Positions 48,907 to 58,728 are shown, counted from the stretch's first letter. The stretch is DNA of 64,000 nucleotides from Bacteroidales bacterium (GCA_016715075.1 JADKBK010000001.1:426774-490773); one strand, 5' to 3'. Program-made: numbers and translations. The notes: generated by a model not told the origin, from the sequence alone.

Positions 48907-51165
48907 ATGACAAGGATTGTACTTATATGTGTATTGCTGACCTATTGTCACGCGATATACGCTCAAAGCCAGATATATGGCACGATTACTGACCAGGATA
49001 ATCTGCCTCTCGCAGGCACATCAGTTTTCATCCATGACATGAATAAGGGAACAATTTCAGACAAAAACGGGAATTACAGGTTATTGAATATTCCAAAAGG
49101 TATAAACAGAATCCAGTTTTCATTTATCGGCTACGCTAACCACATTGAGACTGTAGAATTTAGCGGTGAAAGCCTTGAATTAAATATTATTATGAAACAG
49201 ACTTCAGTGGAAGCAGAGGAAGTTGTAGTATCCGGTGTTTATAATTCGACACAACATGATAATGCCGTCAAAATTGATGTTTTGAAGCTAGACCCTCATT
49301 CAATTAAAACTACACCTAATTTTACAGAAGTACTTACTCAGGTACCCGGGGTTAATATGATCTCCAAGGGGAGTGGTATCTCAAAACCGGTAATACGCGG
49401 ACTTTCTATGAATGATATTTTAGTTCTCAATAACGGAGTCAGGTTCGAGAACTATCAGTATTCCAGTCACCACCCCCTTGGGATCGATGAATTCGGAATT
49501 GAAGATGTTGAAATAATAAAAGGTCCGGCCTCACTTCTATACGGTTCTGACGCTATCGGGGGTGTAATTAATTTTATCAAGGAGAAGCCGGCCCCTGTAG
49601 GGACTATTATTGGAGATTATAACATGCAACTTTTTTCAAACACTCTCGGTATAACTAATAATCTTGGAATTAAAGGATCATCGGGAAAATTTTTTGCAGG
49701 AATAAGAGCCGGACAAAAAAGCAATGCCGATTTTCTTCAGGGTGGAGGTGCTTATGTTCCAAATTCACGTTTCAACGAGAAGTCAATAAAACTGAATGCA
49801 GGTTTTACTGACAGATATGGAACTTTTAAATTTTTTTATGATTACAATACTCAGACGCTCGGATTGGTGGAAGATGAAGCAATTGAGGAAATCACAAAAC
49901 GGGGGCGATCAAATCGTATCTGGTATCAGGAATTAAACACCCATTTACTTTCTTCTCAAAACAAGGTTTACATGGGGAAATTCAAACTCGATCTGAATAC
50001 CTCTTATCAGAATACCGAATTGATACATTATGGAGAAATTGATGTTTATGAGATTCAGATGAGGCTTGCAACACTTACCTATGAGGCAAGACTTCATTTA
50101 CCATCTAAGGAAAATTCAGAATACATATTAGGCTTTCAGGGTTTTAATCAGCAAAATGAAAATCTGTTTGACAGAGAGACTAAGCTGCTGCCCGATGCTG
50201 TAACAAATAATTATTCTGCCTTTGGCTTATTGCAATATACTTTTTTTAAAAAGCTGAAATTACAGACAGGAATCCGCTACGACAAGAAGTCGATTTCGAC
50301 ACAGGCAATCGGGTTACAATCTGATCCGATGACCTACCGGGCATCTCTCGAAAAGTTTTATGACAGTTTCAGCGGTTCATTGGGTGCTACATTTAACTTT
50401 TCTGAAAAGCTATTATTCAGGGCAAACTTCGCGGCTGCTTACCGTACGCCTAACTTAGCCGAGCTTACTTCAAACGGACAACATGAATTACGCTACGAAG
50501 TAGGGGATAATAGCCTTGTTCCTGAAAATGCTTACGAAACGGATTTGAGCATCCATTACCACAGAGAGAATTTAACTTTTGATATCGCAGGATTTTACAA
50601 CATCATAAATAATTATATTTATATATCACCAACAGGAGATACAACGAATTCTGGCATTGATATCTTCAGATACAGGCAGGCCAATTCGATATTGTTTGGC
50701 GGTGAAGCAGGACTTCATATTCATCCAAAACCAATAGAATGGTTCCATTTCGAAACCTCTTTTTCCTCAGTTATTGGAAAACAGAATGATGGGGTTTATT
50801 TGCCTTTTGTCCCGGCCAGTAGGTTGCACTTCGAAATGAGAGTTGAAAAAGAAAGTCTGCTGTTTATGCATAAAACCTATTTATCAGTGAATACAACAAC
50901 TGCATTTAATCAGAACCGCCCGGCACCCGACGAAACTGCCACTGCAGGATATACCCTTTTGGATTTAAGTGCAGGTGGAAATATTAAAGTAAAAAGTCAG
51001 TTGATCTTTGTGAGCCTGAGCGCAAATAACGTTTTAGATAAGAAGTACATTGACCATTTGTCGACTTTAAAGGAGGTTGGATTATTTAATCCCGGCAGAA
51101 ATATAACTTTGAATCTGAGAATTCCTTTTACAATAATAAAGGTTTCGGAAAATATTGATTTATAA
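48907..51165 (+). CDS. TonB-dependent receptor, ZnuD-like
   Basis: The 752-residue receptor has a signal peptide (IVLICVLLTYCHAIYAQ). A carboxypeptidase-regulatory-like domain of about 90 residues (IYGTITDQDNLPLAGTSVFI), a plug (about 130-250 with LTQVPGVNMISKGSG and PVIRGLSMNDILVLNNGV) and a 22-strand barrel follow. The plug loop YSSHHPLGIDEFGIEDVEII resembles the His-rich plug of the zinc receptor ZnuD and its relatives. No SusD partner is present, which supports a metal or small-ligand role over glycan uptake. The His/Cys-rich protein upstream is probably its partner. Confidence 0.87.
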   Translation: MTRIVLICVLLTYCHAIYAQSQIYGTITDQDNLPLAGTSVFIHDMNKGTISDKNGNYRLLNIPKGINRIQFSFIGYANHIETVEFSGESLELNIIMKQTSVEAEEVVVSGVYNSTQHDNAVKIDVLKLDPHSIKTTPNFTEVLTQVPGVNMISKGSGISKPVIRGLSMNDILVLNNGVRFENYQYSSHHPLGIDEFGIEDVEIIKGPASLLYGSDAIGGVINFIKEKPAPVGTIIGDYNMQLFSNTLGITNNLGIKGSSGKFFAGIRAGQKSNADFLQGGGAYVPNSRFNEKSIKLNAGFTDRYGTFKFFYDYNTQTLGLVEDEAIEEITKRGRSNRIWYQELNTHLLSSQNKVYMGKFKLDLNTSYQNTELIHYGEIDVYEIQMRLATLTYEARLHLPSKENSEYILGFQGFNQQNENLFDRETKLLPDAVTNNYSAFGLLQYTFFKKLKLQTGIRYDKKSISTQAIGLQSDPMTYRASLEKFYDSFSGSLGATFNFSEKLLFRANFAAAYRTPNLAELTSNGQHELRYEVGDNSLVPENAYETDLSIHYHRENLTFDIAGFYNIINNYIYISPTGDTTNSGIDIFRYRQANSILFGGEAGLHIHPKPIEWFHFETSFSSVIGKQNDGVYLPFVPASRLHFEMRVEKESLLFMHKTYLSVNTTTAFNQNRPAPDETATAGYTLLDLSAGGNIKVKSQLIFVSLSANNVLDKKYIDHLSTLKEVGLFNPGRNITLNLRIPFTIIKVSENIDL

Positions 51166-51399
51166 CAATTTTGACGGAGATGGAAAAACTCTTATCAACT
51201 TTAGGGCGGACTCACTCACAGCTATTATAACTCTGGTTGTGAAAGAGACATGCTGTATCTCAGGCTTATTACTCTTTTACCCCTGAACTTTTACATAGCT
51301 TATTTGTTAAGACACAAGTGCTTTTTATGATTTGATTATAATATATCTAAAGACTTTCAGGAAAAGTGAACAGGATTGTAAATAGACATTAACCGGCAA

Positions 51400-51789
51400 A
51401 TGAGATATAGAATTTATGCCATATCTTACCTTTTTATACTGGTATTTTACCTTATCAGTCCCATTATACCCTATATTCATTACGCTGTTTTCAAAGAGTA
51501 TATAGCAAAAAATCTGTGTGTCAGAAAAAATATTCCCAATAGTTGCTGTCATGGGAAATGTTACCTTGAGAAACAGGTAAGAAATACAAAAGAAACCGGT
51601 GAAAGCGAGGAAAGAAATACCAACAAAAAAGTACAAGTCAGGCCATTAAATGAGTTTTTATCCTCACTTAATAATCATCATGGTCTGTTCGGAATACATT
51701 TGTTCCACTTTGTTAAAACTGAATCGATAAATTTCCAATGGTTCGTTTCTGCCATTTTTGTCCCCCCCGAGACAGAATCAATACTATAG
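51400..51789 (+). CDS. Small membrane protein with CxGKC-type motif
   Basis: The 129-residue protein has an N-terminal membrane segment (YAISYLFILVFYLISPIIPYI) and the motif NLCVRKNIPNSCCHGKCYLEKQV, where Cys-x-Gly-Lys-Cys (CHGKC) together with upstream Cys residues could bind a metal. Proteins with this NLC...GKC pattern occur in many Bacteroidota next to copper or TonB genes but are not functionally described, to my knowledge. The C-terminal tail has little recognisable structure. The gene lies between two TonB receptor genes, in a stretch where each neighbour has metal-type motifs. Confidence 0.7.
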   Translation: MRYRIYAISYLFILVFYLISPIIPYIHYAVFKEYIAKNLCVRKNIPNSCCHGKCYLEKQVRNTKETGESEERNTNKKVQVRPLNEFLSSLNNHHGLFGIHLFHFVKTESINFQWFVSAIFVPPETESIL

Positions 51790-51910
51790 CTTATTTTCTG
51801 ATACCTGGTCAGGTTTGATATGTATTTTTGTATGTATCATAACCTGGGGCCTGGAATTGGATTGTTCTTGATATGGAATTTTATCATTTACCAACACTTT
51901 ACATTATATC

Positions 51911-52746
51911 ATGATAAACAATATTTTAAAATTATTATATATTCTCGCCGTTTCATCTTTACTTTTTGCATGCAATAAAGATGATGGATCCGATAACATA
52001 AATCCGCTGGACGGACTAACAAAGTTAAAAGAGGGTTATGCTATCGGGGCATCAGCAAAAGTTGAGATCTGGGGCAAAAAGAATTTTTTTGTCGGTTACA
52101 ACAATCTGATTGTTGTATTGTATGATTCCTTAAACCTGACTGAGAAGATTACCGATGCTCATATACATTTTATGCCTTTAATGACTATGGGAACGGGAGA
52201 AATGGCTATGGAACATGCCTCACCTGTTGAAAATCCTGATGAAACCGCTGTCAATCAGGTTTTTCCAGGAGCTGTGGTATTTGTTATGCCAACAGTGCTG
52301 ATGGCGTTTGGAAATTGGGTGTTTCAGTTCATAATCATAAATATGATAAAGAAGGTGAGGCCGAATTCGATATTACGGTAGATAATCCGACTACTTCTGT
52401 ACTAACAGTTTTTACTTCACTGACTGCTGATAATAGTAAACTGGTATTATCATTGTTACAGCCGGTTGATCCGAAAGTTGGCATGAACGATATTGAATTG
52501 ACACTACACAGAAAAGCTACCATGATGGATTGGCCTTCAGATGATACCTATACAATTGAGATCACGCCTGAAATGCCAAGTATGGGCCATGGCTCACCAA
52601 ACAATGTTAATCCGTCAAGTATCGGGAATGGACATTATAAAGGGAAGGTGAATTTTACCATGACCGGTGAATGGAGGGTAAATGTACTTGTTAAGAAAGA
52701 TGGTGCAGATGTTTCTCAGAATCTGTTTTTTACTGTTACTTTCTGA
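51911..52746 (+). CDS. YtkA-like-domain lipoprotein, frameshifted
   Basis: A lipoprotein signal (LAVSSLLFACNKDDG) leads into a beta-rich first half. The frame is lost near 52290-52296; one more A after CC (VMPNSADGVWKLGVSVHN) would join it to the second half (HKYDKEGEAEFDITVDN, 52330 onwards). The second half has RKATMMDWPSD and ITPEMPSMGHGSPNN, a YtkA/FixH-like pattern with Met and His that could bind copper. The full protein would be about 277 residues. It sits between the CxGKC protein and the OprC-like receptor. The MxxMGHG motif is compatible with a copper chaperone role, which is inference. Confidence 0.73.
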
Positions 52747-52755
52747 TTATTAACA

Positions 52756-52957
52756 GGCTCTCTCAAAAGCTTTCAATGTTAGATCTACCCCTAAAGCCCC
52801 TAGCCTTGCTCCGCCGTCTTCGTCGGCCGTAGGTCGACTTCGACGACCGAAGGCGAAGCGGCTACGCGAAGGCGAAGGGGGGACTTGCTTAATTTCCAGG
52901 CATTTTCTTCACCCCCCTTGGGGGGCAGGGGGTCATACATGTGCTTTTGAGACTACC
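52756..52957. repeat. Modular hairpin repeat, GC-rich core
   Basis: Outer arms GGCTCTCTCAAAAGC (52756-52770) and GCTTTTGAGACTACC (52943-52957) match at 12 of 15 positions. The core begins with CTACCCCTAAAGCCCCTAG and ends with CCCCCCTTGGGGGGC. It also contains a GC-rich block (about 52808-52880) of CGAAGGCGAAG, CGTCGG and CCGTAGGTCGAC words, many of them reverse complements of each other. It fills the gap between the YtkA-like and OprC-like genes. Confidence 0.72.
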
Positions 52958-52975
52958 TTTATATTTTCATTATAT

Positions 52976-55039
52976 ATGCCAAAATATTTCCTGCTTCTTT
53001 GGTTTAGTGGCTTATCTTCAATAGCCTTATCTCAGGTATCTGATAGTACCGGGACTTTGTTTGATACAATAATTCTGAATGAGGTAAAGGTGTCAGCTGT
53101 TTTTCCATTAAACAATAATGATGTAGTTGACTTTTATCGTCCTGACTATTTCTCGACACTTGACAAGGTAAACGCAAGGCTTGATGGAATGTCACTTATC
53201 AAGCGTGGGGCATATGCTTTGGAACCTCAATTGAATGGTTTTTCTGCAGGCCAGTTGAATGTTACCATTGATGGCATGAAAATGTTTGGCGCCTGTACAG
53301 ATAAAATGGACCCTGTAACCTCTTATATTGAGCCTACCAACCTTAAAAACATTACAATTAATACCGGGACGAATGGAAGTCAGAATGGCTGTAATATTGG
53401 CGGATCGATGGATATGTCGCTCCAGGAGCCTAACTCCGATAGTCCACGCCCGTTTTATTCCTCATTGGGGTATGGGTATGAAAGTGTGTCCAGAGGAAGT
53501 AATATCTTATTCACCGCCGGTTACACCAAAAGGAAACTGGCTTGGGGAATTGATGGGGTGTACCGCAAAAACCATAATTATATGGATGGAACTCATAGCA
53601 CTATACCTTTCTCACAATTTGAAAAAACGAACATTCATTCGGTATTCATCTATTCCCCAAATACCATAAGCAGACTAAAAGCAGATATCTTATTTGACGG
53701 AGCAAACAATGTCGGATATCCGGCATTACCAATGGATGTTGCCATTGCAAGAGCTACTTTGTTTGCGTTGGAATACCGGCGTACCGGGCGAACGCAGCTG
53801 ATATCAAAAATGTATTTTAATACAATACATCATGTTATGGATGATTCAAAAAGAGATAGTCTGTATTTTCTTGAAAATGAGACAGAGATTAAGAATGATT
53901 CTGTATATATGCGAATGGATATGCCTGGAAAAAGCTCCACCCTCGGAGCCTATATGCAACTCATAGTACCATGGAATGACCACAATAAACTGACCATTAA
54001 AGCAGACAACTATACAAACAACTCTGTTGCCGAAATGACAATGCATATGAGGTATGCAGGATTCTCTCCCGAACCACCCATGTACATGCAAACCTGGCCA
54101 GAAATGTTGAGAAATGTAAGCGGTCTTTTTGTCCAGAATACCACTTCTATTTCTAAAAAGTTAAAGCTCACAGTGAATGGCAGAATCGACTATAACATAG
54201 ATATTTTGCAATCTGAATATGGGCAACTGCAATTCTCAGTGTTCAATTATACACTGGAGAAAAAGCAAAGCAGAGTAGTGAAAAGCATGAATATGTCTGC
54301 ACAGTACCGCATCAATCATAGCCTGTCATTGACAACAACAGCAGGCTATTCCGACAGAATGCCAGCCATTGGTGAGCGCCTGGGATTTTACCTTTACAAT
54401 GCTTACGACGGCTACGACTATATCGGTAATCCATATATAAAAACCGAGAAATCCAACTTCTTCAGTATTGGATTTATGCTTTCGAAACCCAAAATAAAAA
54501 TTAATCTGAGTCAGTCATTTAGTTATATCCGCGATTACATCATGGGTATCTCAGACACGCTTATACCAGCTATGAATTTCTATGCCCGGGGAACCAGGGT
54601 ATATACCAACGTTCCTGCGGCAGGTACTTATAGTGCGGATTTACAGTTGTTATATAATCCTTTAAAAAGCATATCGCTTTTTCTCCTTTCAAAGTTTACT
54701 ATGGGCCGAATTAACGGCGGAAATAATATGCCATTGATTCCACCATTAAAAAATATAGCGGTGGTTCAGTATAAGAAAGACCGGTTTTCGTTTCAGGCAG
54801 AGAACGAGTCATCACTGGCTCAAAACTTCATCAACCCTGATTATGGAGAGCACAAAACACCTGCTTATACAGTATTCAATATAAAAAGCGCTTATTCATT
54901 TTCAGTATCCAGATCAATCCTGGATATTAGTTTTGGTATTACAAATATTTTCAATGGAGCATATTACGAGCACCTTGACTGGGGACGGATTAACAGACCG
55001 GGGAGAAGTTTTGAGATGTTTGTTAAGTATTCTTACTGA
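52976..55039 (+). CDS. TonB-dependent receptor with OprC/NosA-like copper motifs
   Basis: The 687-residue protein has a short signal peptide (FLLLWFSGLSSIALSQ). The plug region contains GMKMFGACTDKMDPVTSYIEP, where Cys-x3-Met (CTDKM) matches the Cu-binding CxxxM motif of OprC, and PTNLKNITINTGTNGSQNG. Later, HHVMDDSKRDSLYF provides the HxM pair of the same receptor group. No carboxypeptidase-regulatory domain is present. Barrel strands run to the aromatic C-terminal end (MFVKYSY). I infer a copper-uptake receptor by these motifs; the alignment to the Pseudomonas proteins has not been made. It is convergent with the methyltransferase gene. Confidence 0.8.
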   Translation: MPKYFLLLWFSGLSSIALSQVSDSTGTLFDTIILNEVKVSAVFPLNNNDVVDFYRPDYFSTLDKVNARLDGMSLIKRGAYALEPQLNGFSAGQLNVTIDGMKMFGACTDKMDPVTSYIEPTNLKNITINTGTNGSQNGCNIGGSMDMSLQEPNSDSPRPFYSSLGYGYESVSRGSNILFTAGYTKRKLAWGIDGVYRKNHNYMDGTHSTIPFSQFEKTNIHSVFIYSPNTISRLKADILFDGANNVGYPALPMDVAIARATLFALEYRRTGRTQLISKMYFNTIHHVMDDSKRDSLYFLENETEIKNDSVYMRMDMPGKSSTLGAYMQLIVPWNDHNKLTIKADNYTNNSVAEMTMHMRYAGFSPEPPMYMQTWPEMLRNVSGLFVQNTTSISKKLKLTVNGRIDYNIDILQSEYGQLQFSVFNYTLEKKQSRVVKSMNMSAQYRINHSLSLTTTAGYSDRMPAIGERLGFYLYNAYDGYDYIGNPYIKTEKSNFFSIGFMLSKPKIKINLSQSFSYIRDYIMGISDTLIPAMNFYARGTRVYTNVPAAGTYSADLQLLYNPLKSISLFLLSKFTMGRINGGNNMPLIPPLKNIAVVQYKKDRFSFQAENESSLAQNFINPDYGEHKTPAYTVFNIKSAYSFSVSRSILDISFGITNIFNGAYYEHLDWGRINRPGRSFEMFVKYSY

Positions 55040-55069
55040 GATATCTGACGACCAAAAACAGATATATCA
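55037..55069. terminator. Hairpin shared by two convergent stop codons
   Basis: TGAGATATCTG (55037-55047) pairs with CAGATATATCA (55059-55069) at 10 of 11 positions across an 11-base loop. The left arm contains the TGA of the OprC-like gene and the right arm contains the stop of the minus-strand methyltransferase gene. There is no T run, so strong rho-independent termination is not assured. The position at a convergent gene end favours a terminator role. Confidence 0.35.
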
Positions 55070-55889
55070 GGGTTTCAAAGGCATTCCAACACATATATAC
55101 TGCTGAATTTCTGCCGGCTGATCTGGATTTTCGATGGATTTATCCAATGTGTTTGTATTGTTTTCCCTTTTATTATCCGGTAATGCAGGTTTTAAATGCC
55201 CATTTGGGAAAGCTGACCCCATACTATCAAGGTTGCATAGCCTTAAAGTTTCGAAACCGTTTTCGAGCATTATTTTTTTTGCAGTCTCCTGCTGGCAGCG
55301 ATACTGGGGCACATCAAAGCCCTGAAAATTTGCAGATGTAATGCTGGCATAAAGATAAAGCATTAAATTTTTCTCTGTCCGGGGCAGTCTTTTCCGAATA
55401 ATAAGGAACCACCGGATTTGGAGTTAGAAAAATGGTAAACAAAAACCCTCCGGGTTTTAATATCCTTCTGCAATTGCCTAAGGCAATATTCCTGTGTTCT
55501 TCATTTACAAGATGATACATTGGTCCCATGAGCAATATAGCATCTGCGGTGTTGTCGTCAATCCAATTCAATTGTGTAGCACATGAAACCTTGTTAAATA
55601 TGATATTTCTCCTGCAAAATGATTTTTCAATTCTATCGGAAAATGCTTTCAGTGATTTTGCGGAAAGATCAACCAGTCCAACTTTACAATCGCGCTGAAG
55701 CAGATGTTCGGCATATCTTCCGGGACCGGCCCCAATATCGATTACAACAGAACCGTCAGGTACATATTCTGCTAACAGTTCTGTAATCAGCCTGTATTCC
55801 GCTTCACCAGAAGGCGTCCCGGCAAGCCTGCAGTATTCTTCTTCTACCCCTGCATCATAAGCTGCTGCAATGATCTGACGATAAGGCAT
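55067..55889 (-). CDS. SAM-dependent methyltransferase, frameshifted at an A run
   Basis: The class I methyltransferase motif I is VVIDIGAGPGRYAEHL near residue 50; motif II/III loops include VGLVDLSAKSLKAF and ILLMGPMYHLVNEEHR. The frame is lost after APDREKFN at about 55383-55388, where an A5 run needs A4. The other frame continues LMLYLYASITSANFQ and QQETAKKIMLENGFETLRL to the stop at 55067, so a full protein of about 270 residues is expected. It is the last gene of the NikR-linked transport operon, 60 bp after the ATPase. A role in modifying a metallophore or corrinoid-type ligand is possible but speculative. Confidence 0.77.
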
Positions 55890-55949
55890 ATGGTTGGTTT
55901 AAAGGTTTAAAGGTTGAGTGGTTGAAAAATATGAATTTTAATGTAAGAT

Positions 55950-56720
55950 CTATGAAGGAACAAGCAATGCGCGACCATTATAAGGGATGCTCTGAATATT
56001 TCCATGATATATAGTCTTAAGAAAATCAATATCCCAGGCGGTCGAAGATTCATCTGAACGTATCACTTTTTTATCTTTCACAAATAAAAAGTCATCACCG
56101 AAGAGAAAAGCCAGGTTTGGATCGTGAATGACTGCAATGATTGTTAAACCTTCTTGAACCAGGTTTTTCAGAAGCTTTATTAAATGAGATTGATTGGTAA
56201 AATCGAGATGTGTTGTAGGTTCATCGAGCAACAATATCTTCGGATTTTGAGCAAGCAGACGGGCTATCATTACAAGTTGTTGTTCTCCGCCAGATAATTC
56301 AGCATAATTCCTGTTTTTCAAATGTAAAATTCCTGCCTTTTCCATAGCCTGTCCTGCAGCTTCAATATCAATTTTTTTTGGAATATAATTGATGAATCCC
56401 GCACGGCCTGTAAGTACAACATCGCCAACAGAAAAAGGAAATACAGCTTTATGCGACTGGTTAAGAAATCCAGTCATTCTTGAACGTTCTGAGAATGAAA
56501 GTTTTGTGGTCTCTTTTCCCGATATTTTAATGCTGCCTTTTTGGAAATGGAGCAAACCTGCCAGTATTTTGAGAAAAGTAGATTTTCCGCTGCCGTTTTG
56601 TCCTAAAATAAATGTTAATTTCCCTGATTCAATTTCAATATCGACATCTTTGAGGATGACCGGTCCGGAATATGCAAATGAAAGACCTGTAACACTTATG
56701 GCTTTACTTAACTGTTCCAT
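55950..56720 (-). CDS. FecE/BtuD-type ABC transporter ATPase
   Basis: The 256-residue ATPase has Walker A FILGQNGSGKSTFLK near residue 37, Q-loop GFLNQSHKA, signature ELSGGEQQLVMIARLLAQ, Walker B KILLLDEPTTHLD and H-loop IAVIHDP. The pattern (LGQNGSGKST, DEPTTHLD) is that of iron-siderophore and cobalamin importers. It overlaps the permease gene by 13 bp, so the two are translationally coupled. Together with the permease and substrate-binding protein it forms a complete inner-membrane importer for a chelated metal or cobamide-like ligand. Confidence 0.93.
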   Translation of the reverse strand: MEQLSKAISVTGLSFAYSGPVILKDVDIEIESGKLTFILGQNGSGKSTFLKILAGLLHFQKGSIKISGKETTKLSFSERSRMTGFLNQSHKAVFPFSVGDVVLTGRAGFINYIPKKIDIEAAGQAMEKAGILHLKNRNYAELSGGEQQLVMIARLLAQNPKILLLDEPTTHLDFTNQSHLIKLLKNLVQEGLTIIAVIHDPNLAFLFGDDFLFVKDKKVIRSDESSTAWDIDFLKTIYHGNIQSIPYNGRALLVPS

Positions 56721-57694
56721 CCGATATTTGTTTTTTTCATTAAAAAGATAAAAAATGGCGCTCCTATCAGCATTGTAAAAACTCCGATCGGTAATTCAAA
56801 ACCTGCAATAGTACGCGAAATGTCATCAATAATAAGTAAAAAGGCACCTCCGAAAAGGAAATTCAGAGGAATGGATTGCCGGTTATCCGGACCGTTCAGC
56901 ATGCGGACTATATGGGGCACAATCAGTCCATATAAACCGATAATTCCTGCAGCTGCAACAGCTGATGATGAGGCAAGGGTCGCTGCAATAAGAACAATCA
57001 GCTGGTCTCTTTCCGGATTAATACCAACTGTTCTGGCTTCATCATCCCCTAGAGCCAGGACATTCAGACGCCATCGAAAAATAAACAGAATAAAAACGCC
57101 GGCAGTAATTGGAATAACAGATGATTCTAATTTTTCCCAGCTTGCATTGTGAAGATTACCCATTGTCCAGTGGACAATAGACTGAAGTCTGAAGGGATCA
57201 CTGAAGAATTGAACTATCGTCAGCAGGGCTGTAAATATTCCTGAAACAATTATCCCGGCAAGTATAAGCGACACTATTGATACATTCTTGTTCTTCCTCG
57301 CCATGTAATAACTTAAGCCAACTGCAAGCAAGCCAAAAAGAAAGGCAGAGAGCTGAACCGGCAGAAAGGAGTAAGCCAATGCCAGGGCAGCTCCAAATGC
57401 GGCCCCTGATGAAAGCCCCAGGATATATGAGTCAGTTAAAGGATTCCTGAATATCGCCTGAAAACTGCAGCCGGATATTGCCAGAGAGCCTCCGACTAAA
57501 AATGTAAGGAGAATACGCGGTAATCGTACATCGAGAAGTACCGAATGTATAAGGCTTACATTCCCGGTATCATAAAATATTGCCCTGAATATTGCCTCAG
57601 GTGTCGCTGATTGTGAAGGACCGATAAATAGTGATGCCAGAATCAAAGGCAGTGGCAAAACATAAATTGATATGGATATAATCCGTTTCTTCAT
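56708..57694 (-). CDS. FecCD/BtuC-type ABC permease
   Basis: The 328-residue permease has about ten membrane helices. The FecCD signatures are VRLPRILLTFLVGGSLAISG near residue 55, FQAIFRNPLTDSYILGLSSGAA near residue 79, LGDDEARTVGI near residue 215, GLIVPHIVRML and a late GVFTMLIGAPFFIFL. Such permeases import siderophores, hemin or cobalamin. The gene overlaps the substrate-binding gene by 4 bp (start in stop) and the ATPase gene by 13 bp. Substrate cannot be read from sequence; a NikR-family gene upstream suggests nickel or a nickel-type complex. Confidence 0.93.
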   Translation of the reverse strand: MKKRIISISIYVLPLPLILASLFIGPSQSATPEAIFRAIFYDTGNVSLIHSVLLDVRLPRILLTFLVGGSLAISGCSFQAIFRNPLTDSYILGLSSGAAFGAALALAYSFLPVQLSAFLFGLLAVGLSYYMARKNKNVSIVSLILAGIIVSGIFTALLTIVQFFSDPFRLQSIVHWTMGNLHNASWEKLESSVIPITAGVFILFIFRWRLNVLALGDDEARTVGINPERDQLIVLIAATLASSSAVAAAGIIGLYGLIVPHIVRMLNGPDNRQSIPLNFLFGGAFLLIIDDISRTIAGFELPIGVFTMLIGAPFFIFLMKKTNIGWNS

Positions 57695-58719
57695 TTCAAA
57701 AGATTTCCCCCCTTTTCTCCATACAATTCAAAAAGCATTTTTCTTTTTTCTTCATCTGTGTTCAGATCAGCATATGCTGAAGGATAACACCATTTTGCCA
57801 GTAATTTGGTAGTGTAGGCAAATTTGAGTGTCCACATGTCGCAAAGAAAAGCCGAAGGCAATTCATATACCTGCATGTTCCTGACAGCATTCAGATACTT
57901 CAGATCCGTGCTAGCAATAATATCATCAGGATTTTGTAAGGCGTTGAACCACATTACTATTATGTCGGGATTCCAGTCAAGAAGGTTTTCTTTATTTATA
58001 ACTGCATGTTCCTGTGGGATCGGGCAGCAATTTTTTGCTCCTGCAAGTTCAATCAAGTCGTTTACGGTGCTTGTAGTTCCTGCCGTTTCCAGTAAGCCCT
58101 GCGGCCAGATGAAGTAGACAGAACTTTTTTTTACAACTGAGGATTGCGGAGCGGATTCTAGTTTAATTATTTCATCTTCTGTATATTTAATAAGGCTGTC
58201 AGCACGTTGGCTTGTACCTGTGAGAAGGCCAAAATCTTTGATTTCTTTATAAATATCGGTGAAGCTTTTCAGGAAAACGGCATAGACAGGAATGCCATGG
58301 CTTTCAATGGATGCTATTGATTCAGTTTGTGATGCCCAGATAATTACAAGATCAGGCTGAAGAGCCACAATATTTTCAATGCTTACGAAATCCCAGTTTC
58401 CCGGTGAAGGAAGTTTCTTGTCACGTATCCGATCATCTAATAGTGCATACTGTTCTGCAGTTGGTCCATTGTAAATCTCAGAAGGGACACCTATTACATT
58501 ATCTCCGGCCTTTAGCATATAAATACCTGACAAGGCACTCTCTATAAGACAAATAATTCGGGTTGCAGGTTTATCCAGATTAATTTCCCTCCCCCTGAAA
58601 TCGATGACTTCAATATAAGTTGCAGGCTTATCAGACCGATCCTCTGAATGCCTGCAACTTTGAAAACATGGCAAAATGGCAAATATTAATATGCAACAGA
58701 TTACACTTATGATCTTCAT
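57691..58719 (-). CDS. FecB/BtuF-type metal-chelate-binding lipoprotein
   Basis: The 342-residue protein has a lipoprotein signal (LPCFQSCRH) and the opening EVIDFRGREINLDKPATRII of the FecB/BtuF family. Two lobes follow, with IVALQPDLVIIWA and DIIVMWFNALQNPDDI, joined by a helix. The ligand pocket candidates include SETQ/TESIAS (about 125) and CCPIPQEHAV. Siderophore- or cobalamin-type binding is expected. No nickel-binding His signature as in NikA is visible, so a complexed metal, not free Ni(II), is probable. It starts 9 bp after the TonB receptor stop and precedes the permease gene with a 4-bp overlap. Confidence 0.9.
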   Translation of the reverse strand: MKIISVICCILIFAILPCFQSCRHSEDRSDKPATYIEVIDFRGREINLDKPATRIICLIESALSGIYMLKAGDNVIGVPSEIYNGPTAEQYALLDDRIRDKKLPSPGNWDFVSIENIVALQPDLVIIWASQTESIASIESHGIPVYAVFLKSFTDIYKEIKDFGLLTGTSQRADSLIKYTEDEIIKLESAPQSSVVKKSSVYFIWPQGLLETAGTTSTVNDLIELAGAKNCCPIPQEHAVINKENLLDWNPDIIVMWFNALQNPDDIIASTDLKYLNAVRNMQVYELPSAFLCDMWTLKFAYTTKLLAKWCYPSAYADLNTDEEKRKMLFELYGEKGGNLLK

Positions 58720-58728
58720 TATTTTGTC

